A DNA stretch of 64,000 bases from Holophagales bacterium (GTDB taxonomy: Bacteria; Acidobacteriota; Thermoanaerobaculia; UBA5066): the NCBI GenBank assembly GCA_016719485.1, contig JADJZB010000023.1, positions 124,001-188,000 on the forward strand, read 5' to 3'. A program made the position numbers and the translations under genes. The notes beneath the pieces were generated by a model. The model ran no database searches. It was given only the letters and a program-made list of their open reading frames with translations, and had not been told where the DNA came from. Positions 27,190 through 34,845 of the stretch are shown here, piece by piece; position 1 is the stretch's first letter, and each line of letters starts with the position of its first letter.

Positions 27190-27195
27190 TACAAT
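27190..27195 (+). promoter_or_regulatory. -10-like hexamer of the kinase gene
   Basis: TACAAT (5 of 6 matches to TATAAT) lies 18 nt before the TTG start. A short perfect inverted repeat GGAAC-G-GTTCC (27200-27210) falls between them and could be an operator. Confidence 0.35.
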
Positions 27196-27213
27196 GCGCG
27201 GAACGGTTCCGAT

Positions 27214-29127
27214 TTGAGCGTTCTTCTCAGGCCCCCCGAGTTCGACCACTTCGTCATCTCCCGCGTCCTCGGCGAGGGAGGGATGGGCATCGTCTTCCTC
27301 GCGGAGGACCGCCGGACGCACCTGCCCGTCGCGGCAAAGGTGATGTCGAGGAGCCTCACGGACCCCGAGCTCCAGGCCCGGTTCATGAAAGAGAACCAGA
27401 TCCTGGCGTCGCTCAATCACCGGAACATCGTCCGCTGCTACGAGATCACCCGCTCGCGCGAGGGGCTCCCGACGATCGTCATGGAGTACCTCAAGGGCGT
27501 CGACTTCGGCGCGTTCGAGGGGCGGCCGTTCCACGAGCTCATCCCGATGATGGTGCAGGCCGCGATGGGCCTCGCCTACCTGAAGGAACGGAACATCCTC
27601 CACCGCGACCTCTCGCCGAACAACATCTTCGTCACGATCCAGGACGACCGCCGCCTCGTGAAGATCCTCGACTTCGGCGTGGCGAAGGTCCTCCAGGAAG
27701 GGAGCGGCGGCGAGCTGACGCAGACGGGCGAGTTTCTCGGCAAGCTCGCGTACGCCTCCCACGAGCTCCTCACGTTCGGGCACATCGACTTCCGGAGCGA
27801 CATCTACTCGCTCGGCGTCATCTTCTTCCGCCTCCTGACGAAGCGCCGGCCGATCAACGTACAGAACTCGCGGAACTACCTCGAGTGGGTCATGGCGCAG
27901 GAGAACCGCACCCCGGTCGACTTCTCCGTGCCCGAGGGAAACCCGCCGATCCCCGCGTCGCTCCAGGCGCTCATCGTGAAGATGCTCGCCAAGAAGTCCG
28001 ACGACCGGCCGCAGGGCTACGAGGAGATCATCGACGCCCTCGTCGCGGCGCAGGCCGAGGCCGAGAAGGCCGGGCTCGTGCCAGATCCCGAGGTCGTGTC
28101 GACCCTCCCTTCGACGGAGACGAAGAAGTCGCTCTCGGGCTCCGCCGGCTCGCCGGGGGGCCTCGGCGGGACCCCCTCTCCCTCGGGCAACCGGCCCGGC
28201 GGAGCGACGGCCGCCACCGGCCTCTTCGACGACGGAGCGTACCCGTTCACGGAGGCCGAGACGAAGGCCCCTTCCTCCGCGTCGCGCGTCGGCGCCGACG
28301 GGAGGATCGGCGGGGCCGCCACGCCGCCCCCGGCGGCTGCTCCGGCCCGCGCCGCCGCTCCCGCCTCCCAGGTCCCCGACTGGCTGGAGCAGGCGGGGTA
28401 CGACGAGCAGATCCAGGTCATGAGCGAGAGCCGGGGGATCTCCCGGTCACCGGTACACCCCGTTTTCGGGACCGAGAACCGCTCGCGGTCCGTGAAGCGC
28501 GATACGGAGTCGATCCGTACGAGGCAGCGCGCCGAGGCCAGGCGGAAACGCAACGTCGTGCTCATCACGCTCTTCGTCCTGGCGGTCCTCGGAACGGGGG
28601 CGTGGGCCGGGTGGGAGTTCTACGTCAAACCGAACATGCCGTCGACCTCTCCGGCCACGCTCGACCCCGTGCCTCCCGTCGCCTCCGGCCCGCTCCCGTC
28701 CGGGTCCGGGGCCGACGCCACGCTGCCCACCTCCGTCCCCGAACCGAGGAAGCCGGTCAGCCGCTCCGCCAAGCTCGGCGCCGAAGAGCGACGCCTCCTC
28801 GACGCGAACATCATCGGCTTTTTCCCGACCGGGGATGGACAGGGCCTGAACGTCGTCTTCAAATTCCGGAAACCCGTGAACGTCTCCGGCATCCCGGGCG
28901 CCCGGATCGTCACGGCGACCGACGCCTCGGGTCAGCCGCTGCCGGCTCTCGCAGGCGTCGAGGCCGAGATCCGCCTGACGGATGACCCGACCGGTGCCAT
29001 GCGGCTCCGACTGTTCATTCGTGGAGGCGCCGCGGCCGACGCTTCGGGCTCGCTCCGGTCGATCGTCGCCCAGATCGGCCCCGCGACGATCCGCGCGAAG
29101 TACGACAAGGAGCTCCTCTCGAGATAG
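27214..29127 (+). CDS. Transmembrane Ser/Thr protein kinase (PknB-like)
   Basis: A 637-residue Hanks-type kinase. The catalytic domain (about 10-275) has the P-loop GEGGMGIV, the Lys in VAAKVM, the catalytic loop ILHRDLSPNN (Asp and Asn present, the usual Lys replaced by Ser, as in many Myxococcota and Acidobacteriota kinases) and DFGVAK in place of DFGxSR/IAK. A Pro/Ala/Gly-rich juxtamembrane region (about 290-440) leads to one transmembrane helix (about 450-470) and an extracytoplasmic C-terminal domain of about 165 residues with no PASTA repeat and no recognised fold. The start is TTG. The GNAT gene follows after 15 bp and may be co-transcribed. Confidence 0.87.
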   Translation: MSVLLRPPEFDHFVISRVLGEGGMGIVFLAEDRRTHLPVAAKVMSRSLTDPELQARFMKENQILASLNHRNIVRCYEITRSREGLPTIVMEYLKGVDFGAFEGRPFHELIPMMVQAAMGLAYLKERNILHRDLSPNNIFVTIQDDRRLVKILDFGVAKVLQEGSGGELTQTGEFLGKLAYASHELLTFGHIDFRSDIYSLGVIFFRLLTKRRPINVQNSRNYLEWVMAQENRTPVDFSVPEGNPPIPASLQALIVKMLAKKSDDRPQGYEEIIDALVAAQAEAEKAGLVPDPEVVSTLPSTETKKSLSGSAGSPGGLGGTPSPSGNRPGGATAATGLFDDGAYPFTEAETKAPSSASRVGADGRIGGAATPPPAAAPARAAAPASQVPDWLEQAGYDEQIQVMSESRGISRSPVHPVFGTENRSRSVKRDTESIRTRQRAEARRKRNVVLITLFVLAVLGTGAWAGWEFYVKPNMPSTSPATLDPVPPVASGPLPSGSGADATLPTSVPEPRKPVSRSAKLGAEERRLLDANIIGFFPTGDGQGLNVVFKFRKPVNVSGIPGARIVTATDASGQPLPALAGVEAEIRLTDDPTGAMRLRLFIRGGAAADASGSLRSIVAQIGPATIRAKYDKELLSR

Positions 29128-29142
29128 GGAGCGACCCGGACC

Positions 29143-29610
29143 ATGCGCGTCTCCTTCCGCGCCGCGTCGATCTCGGACGAGGGCACCTTCCTCCCGATGA
29201 TGGAGGCGCTGTGGGCCCACGAGCGGATACCGTTCGACACGGCCGCGATCCGCGCGGCGCTCGAGAGCCTCTTCGCCGACCCGGCCCTCGGACGCGTCTG
29301 GCTCGCCTCCGTCGAGGAGACCGTCGCCGGCTACGCGATGGGGACCTGGGGCTTCAGCACCGAGCAGGGAGGACGGTTTCTGCTGCTGGACGAGCTCTTC
29401 GTCCTGCCGGCCTTTCGCGGACGGGGCGTGGCGGCCGCAACCCTCGACTTCGTCGAAGGTGAGGCGGCCCGGGAGGGTGCGGGCGCCGTACGGATCGAGG
29501 TCTCGGTAGAGAACGGCGCCGCACGGGAGCTCTACCGTGCGGCCGGGTACACCGACCCTCGGCGCCTGTTCCTGGCCAAGCGGCTCGCATCGCACGACGC
29601 GAGGATCTGA
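29143..29610 (+). CDS. GNAT family N-acetyltransferase
   Basis: A 155-residue acetyl-CoA-dependent acetyltransferase. The pattern is classic: beta4 LLLDELFVLPAFRG, the pyrophosphate-binding loop RGRGVAAATL (near 94), and the C-terminal VENGAARELYRAAGY, where the Asn and Tyr line the active site. These features resemble the RimI-like and amine acetyltransferase subgroup, and the substrate is not predictable. It lies 15 bp after the Ser/Thr kinase and is probably in the same transcript. Confidence 0.85.
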   Translation: MRVSFRAASISDEGTFLPMMEALWAHERIPFDTAAIRAALESLFADPALGRVWLASVEETVAGYAMGTWGFSTEQGGRFLLLDELFVLPAFRGRGVAAATLDFVEGEAAREGAGAVRIEVSVENGAARELYRAAGYTDPRRLFLAKRLASHDARI

Positions 29611-29635
29611 AGACGCCGGCATCGTCCCGAGGCCC

Positions 29636-29641
29636 TACACT
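29636..29641 (+). promoter_or_regulatory. -10-like hexamer upstream of the OLD-family gene
   Basis: TACACT, 23 nt before the GTG start, leaves room for the ribosome-binding site GGAGGG (29647-29652). Confidence 0.3.
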
Positions 29642-29664
29642 CCTTCGGAGGGACGTTCGAGACC

Positions 29665-31323
29665 GTGCCGCTCAGCCGCATCGAGATCGAGGGCTTCCGG
29701 GGGATCCGGCGCATGACGCTGGACCTGGACGACACCACGGCCCTCATCGGCGAGAACTCCTGCGGAAAGACGAGCGTCCTCGACGCGCTCGAGCTCGCCC
29801 TCGCGCACCGCGCGAACGTGCCGTTCTTCGGACCGCTCGATTTTCACGTCCCGAGCGGCCCCGGCGCCGCACCCGTGGAGAGGATCTCCCTGCGATTCGC
29901 CTTCCTCGAGAGCGGCGGGCGGGACGCGGTGGCCGAGATCTCCGCCCTGCGGACGGCCGACGGCTCTCCGTCCCCCGCGGTCGCGCGCCTGGTCGATCGC
30001 GAGGGCCGAAACCTCCACCCGGACGACCCCGGGGCCTTCGAGGCATTCCGGCGCCGGCACCCCGTCCTGCGCGTCCGCTTCGGGCGGCCGGCGCGGCCCG
30101 CATCGGCTGAGTCGCCGGAGGCCTCCGGCGCCGGCCCGGCGTCCGGGGTGTCCGAGCCCGGGCGCGTCGCCGAGGCGGCGGAGGGCGAGGTCACGCGGAA
30201 GCTGCGGCGAACCGTCGAGACCGCGTACCGGAAGTTCTCGGGCTCGTGGCGGCCGCACCCCGACGAGCTGCGCGAGCCGCTCGAGGCCGCTCGCGCCCTC
30301 GCGGGACGCTGGAGCGAGCGGCTCATGCTCCCGGCCCGTGCGCCAGGGAGCGCGACCGAGCTGCGCGCGGCGACGCCCGTGGGGCTCGGTGCGGCCGATC
30401 CCCTTCGCGCCGAGGCGCGGGAGGGAACGGGGATGCAGAGCCTGGCCCTGCTGATGCTCCTGGGGGCGGTCCTCGACGCCGAGAACGGTTCACCGGTCGA
30501 GAGCGGCGCCGAGCCTCTCGTCCTGATCGAAGAGGCCGAAGCGCACCTTCACCCCATCCTGGCCGCGCGGATCTTCCGGCTCATCGACCGCGTGCCCGGC
30601 CAGAAGGTCCTGACCACGAACTCGGGCGACCTCCTGGCGTCGGTGCCGCTCCACGCGATCCGCCGGCTCGTGCGCAGCGCCGGCGGAGTCGCCGTCCACG
30701 GCGTCCCCGACGGAGCGCTCACCGTCGACGAGATGCGGCGCGTGGGCTACCACATACGCGTCAACCGGGCCTCGTCCGTCTTCGCCCGCTGCTGGCTCCT
30801 CGTGGAGGGGGAGACCGAGTCGTGGCTTCTTCCCGAGGTGGCCCGGCTCGTCGGGCTCGACTTTCCCGCCGAGGGGGTCCGGTGCGTGGAGTTCGCGCAG
30901 TGCGGTATCGCGCCTCTCGTGAAGATGGCCCGCGGGCTGGGAATCCAGTGGCACCTCCTCGCCGACGGGGACGACGCCGGACGGCACTACGTGCGCGCCG
31001 CCCGCTCGTTCCTCGCCGGGGAGCCCGACCGCGAGCGCGTCACCGGCTTTCGCGAGCGGGACGTGGAGCACCACCTCTGGGGCTCCGGCTACGCGCACGT
31101 CTACCGGTCTGCCGCGGCACGGGCCGGAGTCCTGCCTTCCCTCTTCGGACGGCGGCGGATTCCCCCCGGCGCCATCATCGAGCGCGCCCTGAAGGCCCAC
31201 GGCAAGCCGCGGATGGCGCTCGAGGTCGCCGAGGCGATGTCGGCGCCCGGGTCTCCCGGGGTGCCCCGCCTCCTCGCGTCCGTCGTGGAGAAGGTGGTTC
31301 GCCTGGCGCGCTTCGGGAACTGA
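29665..31323 (+). CDS. OLD-family ATPase with TOPRIM domain (overcoming-lysogenization-defect-like nuclease)
   Basis: A 552-residue protein with an SMC/RecF-like ABC ATPase and a C-terminal TOPRIM domain. Walker A is GENSCGKTSV (residues 28-37), the ABC signature region is around GMQSLALLMLL, and Walker B is VLIEEAEAHLHP (near 287). The TOPRIM half has the acidic Glu in LLVEGETES (near 386) and the Asp pair in ADGDDAG (near 435), so metal-dependent nicking or nuclease activity is plausible. The closest described type is E. coli YbjD/OLD class. No UvrD-like partner (GajB) is adjacent, so this is not a Gabija pair. OLD proteins act in phage exclusion and DNA repair. The start is GTG with GGAGGG upstream. 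Confidence 0.82.
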   Translation: MPLSRIEIEGFRGIRRMTLDLDDTTALIGENSCGKTSVLDALELALAHRANVPFFGPLDFHVPSGPGAAPVERISLRFAFLESGGRDAVAEISALRTADGSPSPAVARLVDREGRNLHPDDPGAFEAFRRRHPVLRVRFGRPARPASAESPEASGAGPASGVSEPGRVAEAAEGEVTRKLRRTVETAYRKFSGSWRPHPDELREPLEAARALAGRWSERLMLPARAPGSATELRAATPVGLGAADPLRAEAREGTGMQSLALLMLLGAVLDAENGSPVESGAEPLVLIEEAEAHLHPILAARIFRLIDRVPGQKVLTTNSGDLLASVPLHAIRRLVRSAGGVAVHGVPDGALTVDEMRRVGYHIRVNRASSVFARCWLLVEGETESWLLPEVARLVGLDFPAEGVRCVEFAQCGIAPLVKMARGLGIQWHLLADGDDAGRHYVRAARSFLAGEPDRERVTGFRERDVEHHLWGSGYAHVYRSAAARAGVLPSLFGRRRIPPGAIIERALKAHGKPRMALEVAEAMSAPGSPGVPRLLASVVEKVVRLARFGN

Positions 31324-31333
31324 GCCGCGTGCG

Positions 31334-32029
31334 CTACGCCAGGAGCGGGATGGCGTCCGTGAGGCGCGCGACGTGGAGGACCGGACCGGGAAGAGGGGAG
31401 CGGCCGGGGTTGTAGAGCACCGGAAACCAGCCGGCACGCCGGGCACCCACGACGTCCGCCTCGAAGTGATCCCCGAGGTAGAGCTTCCGGCGGCCGTCCG
31501 CGGCCCCCTCGCCGCAGGCCGCGCGAACGGCAGCGTCGAAGATCGCCCGCGCCGGCTTCATCGCACCGACCTCCTCGGAGAGGACGACGTGACGGACCCA
31601 TCGCTCGAGGCCGAAGCGGGCGATCTTGGCGCGCTGCAGCTCGCGGAAGCCGTTCGACAGGATCCCCGCCTCGCCCTGATCCGCCGCGGCGGCGAGGAGC
31701 TCCTCGGCTCCGTCGTTCAGCCGCCACGCCCGACGGTACCGTTCGAGGTAGGCGGCGCCCACCTCCTCCGCCGCGGTTCGGTCGAGGCCGAACGCCGCGA
31801 GCGGGTCGGCGAACCGCCGGCGGTGCAGCTCCTCGCGGCCGATCTCCGCCCGCCCGTACGCCGCCCAGAGGCGCGCGTTCGCCCCCCGGTACGCCGCGAG
31901 CCACTCCGCGAACGCCACGCCGCCGAAGAGCATTCCGAACGCCGAGAACGTCTCGCGCTGGGCCTCTGCCTCGGCCCCCGTGTGGTCGAGCAGCGTGTCG
32001 TCCAGATCGAAGAACAGCAGGCTCCGCAC
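31334..32029 (-). CDS. HAD-superfamily hydrolase, YjjG-like nucleotidase
   Basis: A 231-residue phosphatase of the haloacid-dehalogenase fold. Motif I is FFDLDDTLLDH (nucleophile and acid Asp near residues 8 and 10), motif II is ILSNGF, motif III Lys is in GAMKPARAIF and motif IV is YLGDHFEADV. The helical cap between motifs I and II and the GAMKP spacing match the YjjG/pyrimidine 5'-nucleotidase group, which removes phosphate from non-canonical nucleotides. It is convergent with the OLD-family gene (10 bp apart). Confidence 0.82.
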   Translation of the reverse strand: MRSLLFFDLDDTLLDHTGAEAEAQRETFSAFGMLFGGVAFAEWLAAYRGANARLWAAYGRAEIGREELHRRRFADPLAAFGLDRTAAEEVGAAYLERYRRAWRLNDGAEELLAAAADQGEAGILSNGFRELQRAKIARFGLERWVRHVVLSEEVGAMKPARAIFDAAVRAACGEGAADGRRKLYLGDHFEADVVGARRAGWFPVLYNPGRSPLPGPVLHVARLTDAIPLLA

Positions 32030-32078
32030 CTGCCGATCCTCTCACACCCCCCGCGTCCGTCTCCCCGTCCCCCCGTCC

Positions 32079-32107
32079 GGTGCCAGGCGTGAAATCGTGT
32101 ATTGTTG
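32079..32107. repeat. Left inverted REP arm of the RAYT element
   Basis: A 29-bp sequence beginning GGTGCCAGGCGTGAAATCG. It is the perfect reverse complement of 33076-33104 on the other side of the transposase gene and differs at one base from the arms of the REPIN at 40453-40511. It lies 28 bp beyond the transposase stop codon. Confidence 0.85.
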
Positions 32108-32135
32108 AGAGTGGAAAGGTTATCGCCCTTCGTCT

Positions 32136-33071
32136 TCAGGCCGTCAGCTGTCCCCGCACTTCGTCGTAGCGCCGCGCTTCCTCGGGGTCCTCGGCGAGGC
32201 GGCGCTCGAAGCGGGCCACGTCGCGCGACATGGTCGACGGATCGCGCCGGAAAAAACGGGCCGTCCTCGCGAGGGAGATCTGGCCCGCGTCCCGACCGAG
32301 CAGGGCGCAGAGGCTCCGGATCCGTGAGTGCGACCTCGACCGTCCTGGCCCGGACAGCTCGTTCACATCCACGCCCTCCCGGGCGGCGACCGCCTGCGCG
32401 ATCGCCTCCACGGTGAGCGTCCGCCTCACGAGATCGGACCTCCCCGCCACCGCGAGCGCTGCGCGAACGAAGTCGTCGCCCCCCACGACGGCGCCGAGGC
32501 GCGCGTCGTCGGGGTCGTAACGACCGGCAGCGGTGCCCGCGACGAACTCCTGGAAGAGGCGCCGCGCCTTCGGGCGACCTCCTGCGAGCAGCGAGAGCGC
32601 CTCCCCCACCGCCAGCCACGGCGGCGTCGAACCACCGAGGTACGCCTTGTGGCTCGACCAGGCGAAGTCCTCCGGTCGCCCTGCGAGCCGCGCCTTCACC
32701 GGGTTCCGGTGAATGTAGCGGACGACCTCGAGCAGGTAGGTGTCCTTCTCGACGAGCAGGCCCTGGAACCGCCCCTGGAAGAGGTGCCCCGAGCGGTCGT
32801 GGCGGCGATTGAAGTAGAGGGCGTACCGCGAGTGGACGTCGTGCACGACGCGAGAGACGGGCACGGATCCGGTTTGCATCGCGAGGTGCACGTGATTCGG
32901 CATGAGGCAGTACGCGAGCACGCGGGCGGCGTGCTTGCCGCAGGCCTCGGCGAGGAGGTCGAGGTACCTCTCGCGGTCGGCGTCGTCGCGGAAGAGGGGG
33001 CGCCGCTCGTTCCCGCGAGCGACGACGTGCGTCACGGTTCCGGCGGCGTCGAGGCGCGGTGGGCGTGTCAT
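32136..33071 (-). CDS. rayT: REP-associated tyrosine transposase (RAYT; IS200/IS605 TnpA-like)
   Basis: A 311-residue protein. The N-terminal Y1 HUH transposase domain (about 1-190) has GTVTHVVARGNERR, the metal-binding His pair in YCLMPNHVHLAM (near 60) and the nucleophile helix EVVRYIHRNP with Tyr near 115. The C-terminal extension (about 200-311) is helical with a DnaA/Trp-repressor-like region (LARTARFFRRDPSTMSRDVARFE), as found in longer RAYT proteins. RAYTs nick single-stranded DNA at REP sequences and are thought to have spread REPs through genomes while becoming domesticated. The frame extends 16 codons into the right REP arm, but I chose the ATG at 33071 since the family starts there. 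Confidence 0.88.
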   Translation of the reverse strand: MTRPPRLDAAGTVTHVVARGNERRPLFRDDADRERYLDLLAEACGKHAARVLAYCLMPNHVHLAMQTGSVPVSRVVHDVHSRYALYFNRRHDRSGHLFQGRFQGLLVEKDTYLLEVVRYIHRNPVKARLAGRPEDFAWSSHKAYLGGSTPPWLAVGEALSLLAGGRPKARRLFQEFVAGTAAGRYDPDDARLGAVVGGDDFVRAALAVAGRSDLVRRTLTVEAIAQAVAAREGVDVNELSGPGRSRSHSRIRSLCALLGRDAGQISLARTARFFRRDPSTMSRDVARFERRLAEDPEEARRYDEVRGQLTA

Positions 33072-33075
33072 GGAC

Positions 33076-33129
33076 CAACAATACACGATTTCACGCCTGG
33101 CACCGTTCGGGGGTGGCACCGTTCGGGGG
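33076..33129. repeat. Right inverted REP arm with duplicated flank
   Basis: Positions 33076-33104 are the perfect reverse complement of the left arm. The outer end TGGCACC plus 9 bp of flank (33098-33113) is repeated exactly at 33114-33129, period 16. The same type of flank duplication is seen at both sides of the REPIN at 40453-40511. Confidence 0.8.
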
Positions 33130-33155
33130 CGACGTCGATCGGGCGAGGCGAGGGG

Positions 33156-33617
33156 TCAGGCCGGGGGGCGGCCGAACCAGGCGCGAAGGTCGGGTTTCAG
33201 CCAGGCGACGAGGAGGGGGACGGACGCCGGGATCGTGCAGCAGCTCGTGAGGCCGATGGCGATGAGGACGAGGTGGGCGATCCAGGCCCACGGCTGCCTC
33301 GGCAGGAAGAAAGCCGCCACGTAGGCCGCGAGGAGGATCGACCCGATGACGAGGAGGACGACGCCGTAGACGAGGATCGTCCACGGCTCGTCCTTCGGCG
33401 GCCAGTCCGCGATCTCCTCGTGGAAGCTCAGGAGGAGGATGCCGCCGACGACGCACGCGAGGTAGATCGCCGCCATGGCGCCGAGGTAGACGCGGTACCA
33501 GCGGAGGACGGCAGGCTCCGAGACGGGATGCGCGACGGGCATGGGCGGAGCGATCGGCGCCGGAGGCGGGGGCGGGGGCGGCGGGAGAACCGGCGGGATG
33601 GGCGGGACGCGGTCCAC
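33156..33617 (-). CDS. Small membrane protein at the end of the BMC operon
   Basis: About 153 residues. The N-terminal 35 residues are Pro-rich (PPVLPPPPPPPPAPIAPP). Three hydrophobic helices follow (about 47-65, 82-105 and 115-140), so the product is an integral membrane protein of unknown function. I placed the start at GTG 33617, one base after the TGA of the upstream vertex-protein gene (TGAcGTG). Translational coupling is likely, as throughout this operon. It could tether the shell to the membrane or be an unrelated passenger. No known BMC membrane component matches it by inspection. Confidence 0.65.
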   Translation of the reverse strand: MDRVPPIPPVLPPPPPPPPAPIAPPMPVAHPVSEPAVLRWYRVYLGAMAAIYLACVVGGILLLSFHEEIADWPPKDEPWTILVYGVVLLVIGSILLAAYVAAFFLPRQPWAWIAHLVLIAIGLTSCCTIPASVPLLVAWLKPDLRAWFGRPPA

Positions 33618-33618
33618 G

Positions 33619-33888
33619 TCAGGCGAGGTCGACGCGGTCGAGGTACCCGACGATGACCGTCCGGACGGGAGCGGTCGGCACACCGACGACCTGCCGCGCG
33701 CCGGTCCCCTCGTCGAGGACGAGGACCGGGTCTCCGGGGCCGACGCCGATCGCGTCGAGGGCGATGACGTAGTCACCTGTCTCGGCGCCGTCCGCTCCGG
33801 TGCGCGCCACCACGAGCAGTCTCTTCCCCTCGTAGAAGGGATGCCGGATCGTCGCCGTGATGTCGCCGAGGACGCGGCCGGTGATCAC
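33619..33888 (-). CDS. BMC-P vertex protein (EutN/CcmL family)
   Basis: An 89-residue pentameric shell protein that caps the vertices of a microcompartment. The family pattern is clear: MITGRVLGDITATIRH at the N-terminus, KRLLVVAR, DYVIALDAIGVGPGDPVLVLDEGTGAR, and a C-terminal VIVGYLDRVDL. It overlaps the upstream second vertex gene by 4 nt (ATGA). Three BMC-P genes in one operon are typical for SPU-type and related loci, where they may form different pentamers or a heteropentamer. Confidence 0.93.
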   Translation of the reverse strand: MITGRVLGDITATIRHPFYEGKRLLVVARTGADGAETGDYVIALDAIGVGPGDPVLVLDEGTGARQVVGVPTAPVRTVIVGYLDRVDLA

Positions 33889-34169
33889 GACTCTTCCTCC
33901 GACGTCAGGTGGAGCGCGTCGACGATGGCGACGACCGCGTGATCGACCGGCACGAACGAGGGATCGAGGAGGAGCGCCGCTTCGCGGCCCCCTTCGTAGG
34001 CCACGAGCTCGCCCTCGCCCGCCATCCGGGTCGGGTCGGCGGCGACGAGGGTCTTCCCCTTCGGCGCGCCGTCCTTGCCGAGCGGCTGGAGGAGGAGCAT
34101 CGGAACGCCTTCCAGTCCGGGCGTGACGACGCAGGGGACGACGCGGCCGATCACCCGACCGAGGAGCAT
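33885..34169 (-). CDS. BMC-P vertex protein (EutN/CcmL family)
   Basis: A 94-residue pentamer-forming shell protein: LLGRVIGRVVPCVV at the start, LLLQPLG, KTLVAADPTRMAGEGELVAYEGGREAALL, and VVAIVDALHL near the end. The start ATG at 34169 overlaps the last codon of the upstream BMC-T gene, and its end overlaps the next vertex gene. It is clearly diverged from the other two BMC-P proteins, which argues that the copies are ancient and functionally distinct. Confidence 0.9.
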   Translation of the reverse strand: MLLGRVIGRVVPCVVTPGLEGVPMLLLQPLGKDGAPKGKTLVAADPTRMAGEGELVAYEGGREAALLLDPSFVPVDHAVVAIVDALHLTSEEES

Positions 34170-34780
34170 CAGGAAGCCTCCTCGCCGCCGAGGTCGACGA
34201 AACGGCTCGACGCGAAGGCGGTTCCCAGCGCGTTCTCGCGCGCGAGCGCGTCGTGAGGCCGCGCGAGGATGCGGTGCGAGAGTCCCGCCGCCGGCGGAAG
34301 GACGGCCCTCACGAGGTCGATCGCCGCGTCGAGCTCGTGCAGGTCGCCGCGAAAGAGGGCGAGCCCCTTGCCGGCGAGGCCGGCGTCGGCGAGGCGGACC
34401 TCGACGAGGTCGACGAGCGTCCCCTTCAGCGCCTTTTCGCAGGCGAGGACGACCGACGAGGCGGTTGCCGTCTCGAGGACGAGGAGCGCGCCCGTCCCGT
34501 CGTCGCCGTGCCGCCCCTCGAGCGCGTCGAGGAGGCGCGGGTGGACGTCGGCGAGGAACAGGTGGTCGAGAACGTGCCCTCCGGCGCGCGCGAGCCCTTC
34601 GGCGAGCGCCTCCTCGACGGAGGCGGGCGTACCGCCGAGGAGCGTGAGGTAGCGCCCGCGCGTGACCGTTCCCGAGCGGAAGAACGCGACGGGGGCCTTC
34701 TTGAGCATCGCGTCGGTCGCGTCGAGGCCCGCGGGAACCTGGGCGAAGTCGACGACGGCGAGGGCGGGGGCGCGCTTCAT
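34169..34780 (-). CDS. BMC-T tandem-domain shell protein
   Basis: A 203-residue protein with two BMC domains (about 3-95 and 100-190), forming trimeric pseudohexamers in the shell facets. Domain 1 reads ALAVVDFAQVPAGLDATDAMLKK with VTRGRYLTLLGG; domain 2 reads LLVLETATASSVVLACEKALKG with KGLALFRGDLHELDAA. The arrangement is like the single-layer BMC-T type. Neighbours are the aldehyde dehydrogenase upstream (65 bp) and a vertex gene downstream (overlap). The pore residues cannot be assigned confidently without structure. Confidence 0.9.
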   Translation of the reverse strand: MKRAPALAVVDFAQVPAGLDATDAMLKKAPVAFFRSGTVTRGRYLTLLGGTPASVEEALAEGLARAGGHVLDHLFLADVHPRLLDALEGRHGDDGTGALLVLETATASSVVLACEKALKGTLVDLVEVRLADAGLAGKGLALFRGDLHELDAAIDLVRAVLPPAAGLSHRILARPHDALARENALGTAFASSRFVDLGGEEAS

Positions 34781-34845
34781 CGTCCCCGTGGAAAGGTCGC
34801 GGGACGCGACCTTCGAGCTTCATGGTGCACGGAGTGCATGGCCAT

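Larger units (their letters stand above)
32079..33104 (-). mobile_element. RAYT element: transposase bounded by perfect 29-bp inverted repeats
   Basis: The unit consists of a REP-associated tyrosine transposase gene between two oppositely oriented, identical 29-bp REP arms. The right arm sits in the 5' leader of the transposase (5 bp before the ATG), so transposase expression could be affected by the arm structure. It separates the HAD gene from the distal end of the microcompartment operon. A non-autonomous palindromic element with nearly identical arms lies at 40453-40511, which implies activity of this family in the genome. Confidence 0.8.

Noticed and set aside
29665..31323. Gabija defence system
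   Set aside because: Only the OLD/TOPRIM component is present. No UvrD/Rep-like helicase lies next to it on either strand.
32079..33104. CRISPR-like repeats around the 29-bp arms
   Set aside because: Copies are inverted and paired, not regularly spaced direct repeats with spacers, and no cas gene is present.
33098..33129. TGGCAC words near the RAYT element as a sigma-54 promoter
   Set aside because: TGGCAC occurs as part of the duplicated REP arm ends, and the GC element of a -24/-12 promoter (TTGCA at proper spacing) is missing in each case.
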